Shown here piece by piece: positions 60,001 to 64,000 of a DNA stretch of 64,000 nt. The stretch comes from Lutjanus erythropterus. Lineage: Eukaryota > Chordata > Actinopteri > Lutjaniformes > Lutjanidae. The translations under genes and the position numbers were made by a program. Numbering within the stretch: the first letter of the stretch is position 1; each line of letters begins with the position of its first letter. The stretch lies in NCBI GenBank assembly GCA_020091685.1, contig CM034595.1, forward strand, positions 7,587,132 through 7,651,131. The letters run 5' to 3'. A model generated the notes under the pieces. It was not told the DNA's origin. It saw nothing but the letters and a program-made list of their open reading frames with translations, and made no database searches.

Positions 60001-61179
60001 CAATATGTGCACATGGCAGACACTCAGAGGTGTCAGGGTTTAGAAAGACCATCCGATAACTGATAAGATCCCCAGTTCAATAAACACAACAGTCTTGTCA
60101 ATTCCTTCTTGAGAGAGACACTGACTTCCTGACTGAACAAAACCTCTCAGACAAGGAGACATCGCCAGCTTAATCTGTCTGTTCAAGTACTTTTGGCTTT
60201 CAAACAGCTGTGTTGCAGAAATGTTCCGTAATAACTCTGAACAAACATGACAGCACAGAGTGTTTGAGCACTCTGTAGCTTTTAATGTCACAAAACTCTA
60301 TATTATGGAAATAATTGCATTGTACGGAGAGCGGCGTCACTGATGGAGGACAGTGGTGAGCGCTAAAACAATGATACAAAAGGATGAAGAGTGTCTTCAG
60401 TTCTCAGGCTGCAGCAGAGTTGGATTTAAGAACCTCTGTTGTAGTTGAAGGCTTGGCCAAAGACTCCTCACAGCTTAAATCATAAAAGATTTTGGCATCA
60501 GTTACATCATTTATGATACAGAATATGGTATTCTACTGCCTATTTTAATTCAGTGTGACAGCGTCTACCAGCGTTATAAATGAACGGCCCGTTCTCACTC
60601 CCAGTACGTCAAATACAGCAGCTTGGTCACTACCTCTGGGCAGTCAGGTGACGTTGTATAAAGAGCAAGAATGTCTTTCACCCAGGAGGTGTACAACCAA
60701 AAGTCATCTCTTTTAAACCTGCTTACACTGTATTTTGCATTATGTAATGTATATATGTCACTTTATGTATGTTAATTATGAATTATGAAATTATGATTAT
60801 GAAAGCAACTTCCGTCAACCAAGGTTTGAATTACACAGTGGTTTTTTCGGGGGAGCCCCATTTTATGATGATCACCACTTTATAAACATGTCACATGCAC
60901 AAGCATACATGGAAATATGTGGCAGCACCGTCAGTTACCACTACAGATATTTAATGCTGTCAATAACGTTTCATAGATGCTAAATAACAAGAATCCAGAA
61001 TCCAAGAATACATTTATTAATCTGAGCAAACAATAAAATAGAAAATCAGCAGGGTGATGCAGGCAACATTTCATGAATCATAGCCTATCAAACATTGTTT
61101 AGCAAACTTGTGTTTTTTTTTTATTACAGACAGCTATAATCAGGGGAAATTGAATTAGGGCAGAAAGTTCTATTTACAA
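60001..61179. other. No gene; probable repeat traces
   Basis: 'GTTCTCACTCCCAGTACGTC' at 60592 with 'CAGGAGGTGTACAACCAAAAG' at 60686, and 'CCGTCAGTTACCACTACAGA' at 60927, feel like pieces of dispersed fish repeats, but only single copies are visible here. Confidence 0.3.
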
Positions 61180-61285
61180 CCCCTGAAGGTGTGCTGTGGT
61201 ATCTGACACCAAGATGTTGGCAGCAGATCCTACTAAGTCACTAAGTTGTGAGGTGGGGCCTCCATGGATCAGACTTGTTTGTCTC

Positions 61286-61903
61286 ATCTCACAGATGCTC
61301 GATTGGATTTAGATCTGGGGAATTTGGAGGTCAAGTCAACACCTCAAACCCACTGTTGTGCTCCTCAAACCATTCCTGAACCATTTTTACTTTGTGGCAC
61401 GGACCATTATCCTGCTGAAAGAGACCACAGCCATCAGGGAATACTGTTTCCATGAAAGGGTGTACATGGTCTGCAACAATGCTTAGGTAGGTGGTACGTG
61501 TCAAAGTAACATCCACATGGATGGTAGGACCCAAGGTTTCCCAGCAGAACATTGCCCAAAGCATCACACTGCTTCCGCCGGCTTGCCTTCTTCCCATAGT
61601 GCTTCCTGGTGCCATGTGTTCCCCAGGTAAGCGATGCACATGCACCTGACCATCCACATGATGTAAAAGAAAACATGATTCATCAGACCAGGCCACCTTC
61701 TTCCATTGCTCTGTGGTCCAGTTCTGATGCTCACGTGTCCATTGTTGGTGCTTTCGGCGGAGCACAGGGGTCAACATGGACACCCTGACTGGTCTGCAGC
61801 TATGCAGCCCCATACACAACAAACTGATGCACTGTGTATTCTGACACCTTTCTGTCAGAACCAGCATTAACTTCTTCAGCATATTTGAGCAACAGTAGCT
61901 CAT
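61286..61903 (-). pseudogene. Transposase catalytic part, DDE with 36-residue D-E spacing
   Basis: The open frame 61331-61903 codes 190 residues. It has WTREHQNWTTEQWKKVAWSD with the first catalytic D at about residue 74 (WSDESCF), then HMAPGSTMGRRQAGGSSVML and FQQDNGPCH with the second D at 165. The frame stops just after EVLT where the family has W. The same frame past the stop reads PPNSPDLNPIEHL, giving the third acidic residue. Counting from D165 to that E leaves 36 residues between, so this is DD36E and not the usual DD34E. A second stop follows EHL. Degraded and inactive. Confidence 0.92.
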
Positions 61904-61939
61904 CTGTTGGATCAGACCACACGGACCAGCCTCCCCACA

Positions 61940-62158
61940 TTAATCAGTGAGCCTTGGCTGCCCATGACCCTGACGCTGGTTCACCACTGTTCCTTCATTG
62001 GACCACTTTTGATAGATACTGACCACTGCAGACCAGGAACACCCCACAAGAGCTGCAGGTTTGGAGATGCTCTGATCCAGTCGTCTAGCCATCACTATTT
62101 GGTCCTTATGAAACTTACTCAAATCCTTACACTTGTCCATTTTTCCTGCTTCTAACAC
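61940..62158 (-). pseudogene. Transposase N-terminal part, helix-turn-helix domain
   Basis: The 72-residue frame starts [20 protein letters not shown], and the real family start is probably the inner M ([10 protein letters not shown], usual MGKRKDLSEF). Residues from about 17 to 60 ([19 protein letters not shown], then [13 protein letters not shown]) form the paired-type helix-turn-helix that binds the terminal repeat. [10 protein letters not shown] is the GRP-type linker. It ends at a stop where the family continues, so the catalytic part lies in another frame downstream (61331-61903). Confidence 0.88.
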
Positions 62159-62299
62159 ATCAACTTTGAGGACAAAATGTTCACTTGCTGCCTATATCAA
62201 TATATCCCACCCACTAACAGGCGCCATGATGAAGAGATCATCAGTGTTATTCTCTTCACCTGTCAGTGCTCATAATGTTATGCCTGATCGGTGTACTTA

Positions 62300-62380
62300 T
62301 TTTAACCCACAATGAACTTCTCCTAAATCTAATCAAGTATTTTTTTGCCATTTTGGAAATCTACCCAGACGTTGCATATT
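62300..62380 (-). repeat. GTTTAGG-type module trace
   Basis: 'CTTCTCCTAAATCTAATCAAG' followed by 'TATTTTTTTGCCATTTTGG' is a minus-strand piece of the module at 56190. It directly abuts the terminus of the Tc1-like relic, so that relic may have inserted into it. Confidence 0.4.
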
Positions 62381-62499
62381 TATTATTGCTAACTTGACTG
62401 TGACATACAAACACGGTACAGGGGTACTTACAGTTTGATGCATAGGATCACTGACCAAGCTGCTGTATTTGATGAGTTGGTTGGAGTTAGATGCTTTCA

Positions 62500-62890
62500 T
62501 TCTCATACTGTACGTGTGTACGGTGTCACAACAGTATGATCTCACCAAATGGTGTGTAAATAACATGCCACATCACAATGCACTTCACACCATTTAGTCT
62601 GTACTGAGCTATGCAGAGATGGTGTGTCATTCTAGCATATGGAGGAGGCGTGGTGTAAGTCAACATTGACTTTTTTATCTTTAGCACCTAAATCAGCTTA
62701 CATAAGATAGTTAACTTCTGCCATGTTTGTGGCATACCTATGAGTCGACATGTCCTTACGTATAACATACTTATTTTGATGGGGATTTTGAAAATGTAGA
62801 TAGCCAACACAATGCTGACTGAAACCAAGCAACCGATGACAGGCTTATACTCGCAGTGTGTGTCTGGTGAGTCAGACTAACTTTCACTTG
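62500..62890. repeat. Dispersed repeat, copy 2 (partner at 43865-45380)
   Basis: 'GTGTAAATAACATGCCACATC', 'CACACCATTTAGTCTGTAC', 'CATTGACTTTTTTATC', 'CATAAGATAGTTAACTTC' and 'TCTGGTGAGTCAGACTA' align in order with 43.9-45.4 kb. This copy is more continuous, so it shows the pre-insertion state of the partner. Confidence 0.55.
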
Positions 62891-63612
62891 ATTTATCTGT
62901 TTGAGAAAATTTAGTGTGAGAATATAGCATGTGAAAAACAGGCCCAACAGTTACTTTGGTTGCTTTGATGAGGGTGAAACGTGGTCATAATCTTTGCTCA
63001 CATTGACTTCTCCCATTGTGTTAATAGACTCAGGACCTGCCTCTAGTCTCCTAAAGGTGCAAGGCAATGCTGATTCCACGTGACACAGATACTGGAAATA
63101 TCTCTGCCTTAAGTACAACCTCACAGAGCTGCATGGTGGCTGACTCCAATTTCTCTAATTTCCACAGACAAAAAACAGTTTTATCGAGTGATCTCTCAGG
63201 AAAAGAATCTCCTTGACAAGTTAAAACTGTCTGATTCACATTATTTCATAGTTAATTAAACTTAATTTTTGTATATGCAATGTTCATGTAGTAACAAAAG
63301 TATTCAGTGCTCTCGAGAGGCTGAAACAAGCTGTGCGCTAAATATCTCTGAGTATAAACTTGTTCCTGCTGTAGCCTTTATGTTAATGTGGCAGCAATCA
63401 GTTCACTGTGTTGGGAGTGTTATGGAAATGTTAGTAAGTCTGAACTGGTGAGATTGCTGTTGCACCCTTGTCGCAAAAGTTATTCAAACACGAGCCCGAC
63501 GTGTAAAATTGCTCATACATTTACATGATAAAGCGCATGTGTGAAAGGGGCTTTAAAAGCAGCAGCTAAACATCTCAGTTTTAGATGTGCACATACACAC
63601 ATCCCCCTCCTG

Positions 63613-63614
<2 letters not shown>
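62891..63614. other. No gene or clear element
   Basis: No supported feature; short frames only. Confidence 0.4.

Positions 63615-63652
<38 letters not shown>
63615..63652. repeat. (CA)19 microsatellite
   Basis: Perfect CA tract of about 38 bp. Confidence 0.96.
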
Positions 63653-63658
<6 letters not shown>

Positions 63659-63699
63659 TTCCCATTGAATATGGTTGCAGTGTGACCCTGAGAGCAGCT

Positions 63700-63830
63700 C
63701 GAGATGAACGATGCAGCTGTGGGGAGATTTGTTTAAAAAGCCGGAGCGTTCCGTTCTCTCTGTTATCAGCTCGCCGTGCCGCGCCTCGCCAGGCCGGGCC
63801 GCGCCGGGCTCTCCCACCATCTGAATTATC
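63700..63830. other. Small CpG-rich patch
   Basis: 63765-63812 is very rich in CpG ('CTCGCCGTGCCGCGCCTCGC', 'CGGGCCGCGCCGGGC') while the rest of the window is AT-rich and CpG-poor. It is too short to call a CpG island. It could be the edge of a regulatory region or promoter lying to the right. No start site or exon is shown. Confidence 0.35.
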
Positions 63831-64000
63831 TTTTCTTGACATTATAATTCAGTGCACACTTGACAGCGCTGTTTTTTCCCTCAGAAAATATAATTTCTGC
63901 ACATTTGATTTGCTCCCCTTTTTGTTTTCTCATTATCTGTAAAACATGTTGTGTACCTCTCCACCCATTTCTAACCCTCTACAATTTCATCGAGGAAGAA

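Larger units (their letters stand above)
61180..62295 (-). mobile_element. Tc1/mariner-type transposon relic (DD36E), one end lost
   Basis: The element's 5' terminus is at the right: on the minus strand TACACCGATCAGGCATAACA, followed by 'TTATGAGCACTGACAGGTG' and 'GTTAGTGGGTGGGATATATTG'. The transposase region follows on the same strand. The other terminus is absent. The sequence stops being recognisable after the codons read as 'ACCACAGCACACCTTCAGGGG' at 61180, about 100 bp short of the expected inverted repeat. It is about 1.1 kb long and non-autonomous by loss of one end. Confidence 0.92.

Overview
The window looks like teleost fish genomic DNA, probably from a spiny-rayed (percomorph) species. 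I base this on the repeats: DD34E- and DD36E-type Tc1/mariner relics, hAT MITEs with 8-bp target duplications, TTAA-bounded MITEs, a tRNA-related SINE with an (AATG)n tail, fragments of a non-LTR reverse transcriptase, and long (CA)n tracts, all in AT-rich, intron- or intergenic-like sequence. The species call is inference; no comparison could be run.

I find no convincing host protein-coding exon, tRNA, rRNA or CRISPR array. The only proteins I recognise belong to transposable elements: transposase pieces at about 61.28-62.16 kb (minus strand) and 52.06-52.49 kb (plus strand), and reverse-transcriptase pieces at 32.39-33.22 kb (plus strand). The other open frames are short and mostly lie in repeats or low-complexity DNA. 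The window is best read as a gene desert or a very long intron.

Layout. 0-10 kb: an old interspersed repeat, a candidate regulatory block (2.1-2.8 kb), a GT microsatellite, a SINE-like element with a GAA tail, a 461-bp TTAA-bounded MITE, an ACAAGAC-type minisatellite, a truncated TTAA MITE and a SINE tail. 10-20 kb: a hAT MITE with a perfect 8-bp duplication inside an older repeat, the first of three 'AGAACC' inverted-repeat elements, a TCTA microsatellite, and a SINE with a perfect 12-bp target duplication lying between two termini of a GTCAAGACCA-type repeat. 20-36 kb: mostly unannotated DNA, candidate regulatory blocks, the second AGAACC element, and LINE pieces separated by a TTAA MITE. 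36-50 kb: TTAGG-type foldback, the third AGAACC element carrying a hAT MITE with its own 8-bp duplication, a hAT MITE at 44.3 kb, a LINE 3' tail and a hAT MITE at 48.7 kb. 50-64 kb: CA/GA tracts, the two Tc1/mariner relics, and a small CpG-rich patch near the right edge.

No genes work together here. The structure worth reporting is a layered history of insertions, which gives relative ages, plus several unique blocks rich in homeodomain-type motifs that could be conserved enhancers. I did not find a previously undescribed biological system, and the regulatory calls are low-confidence.
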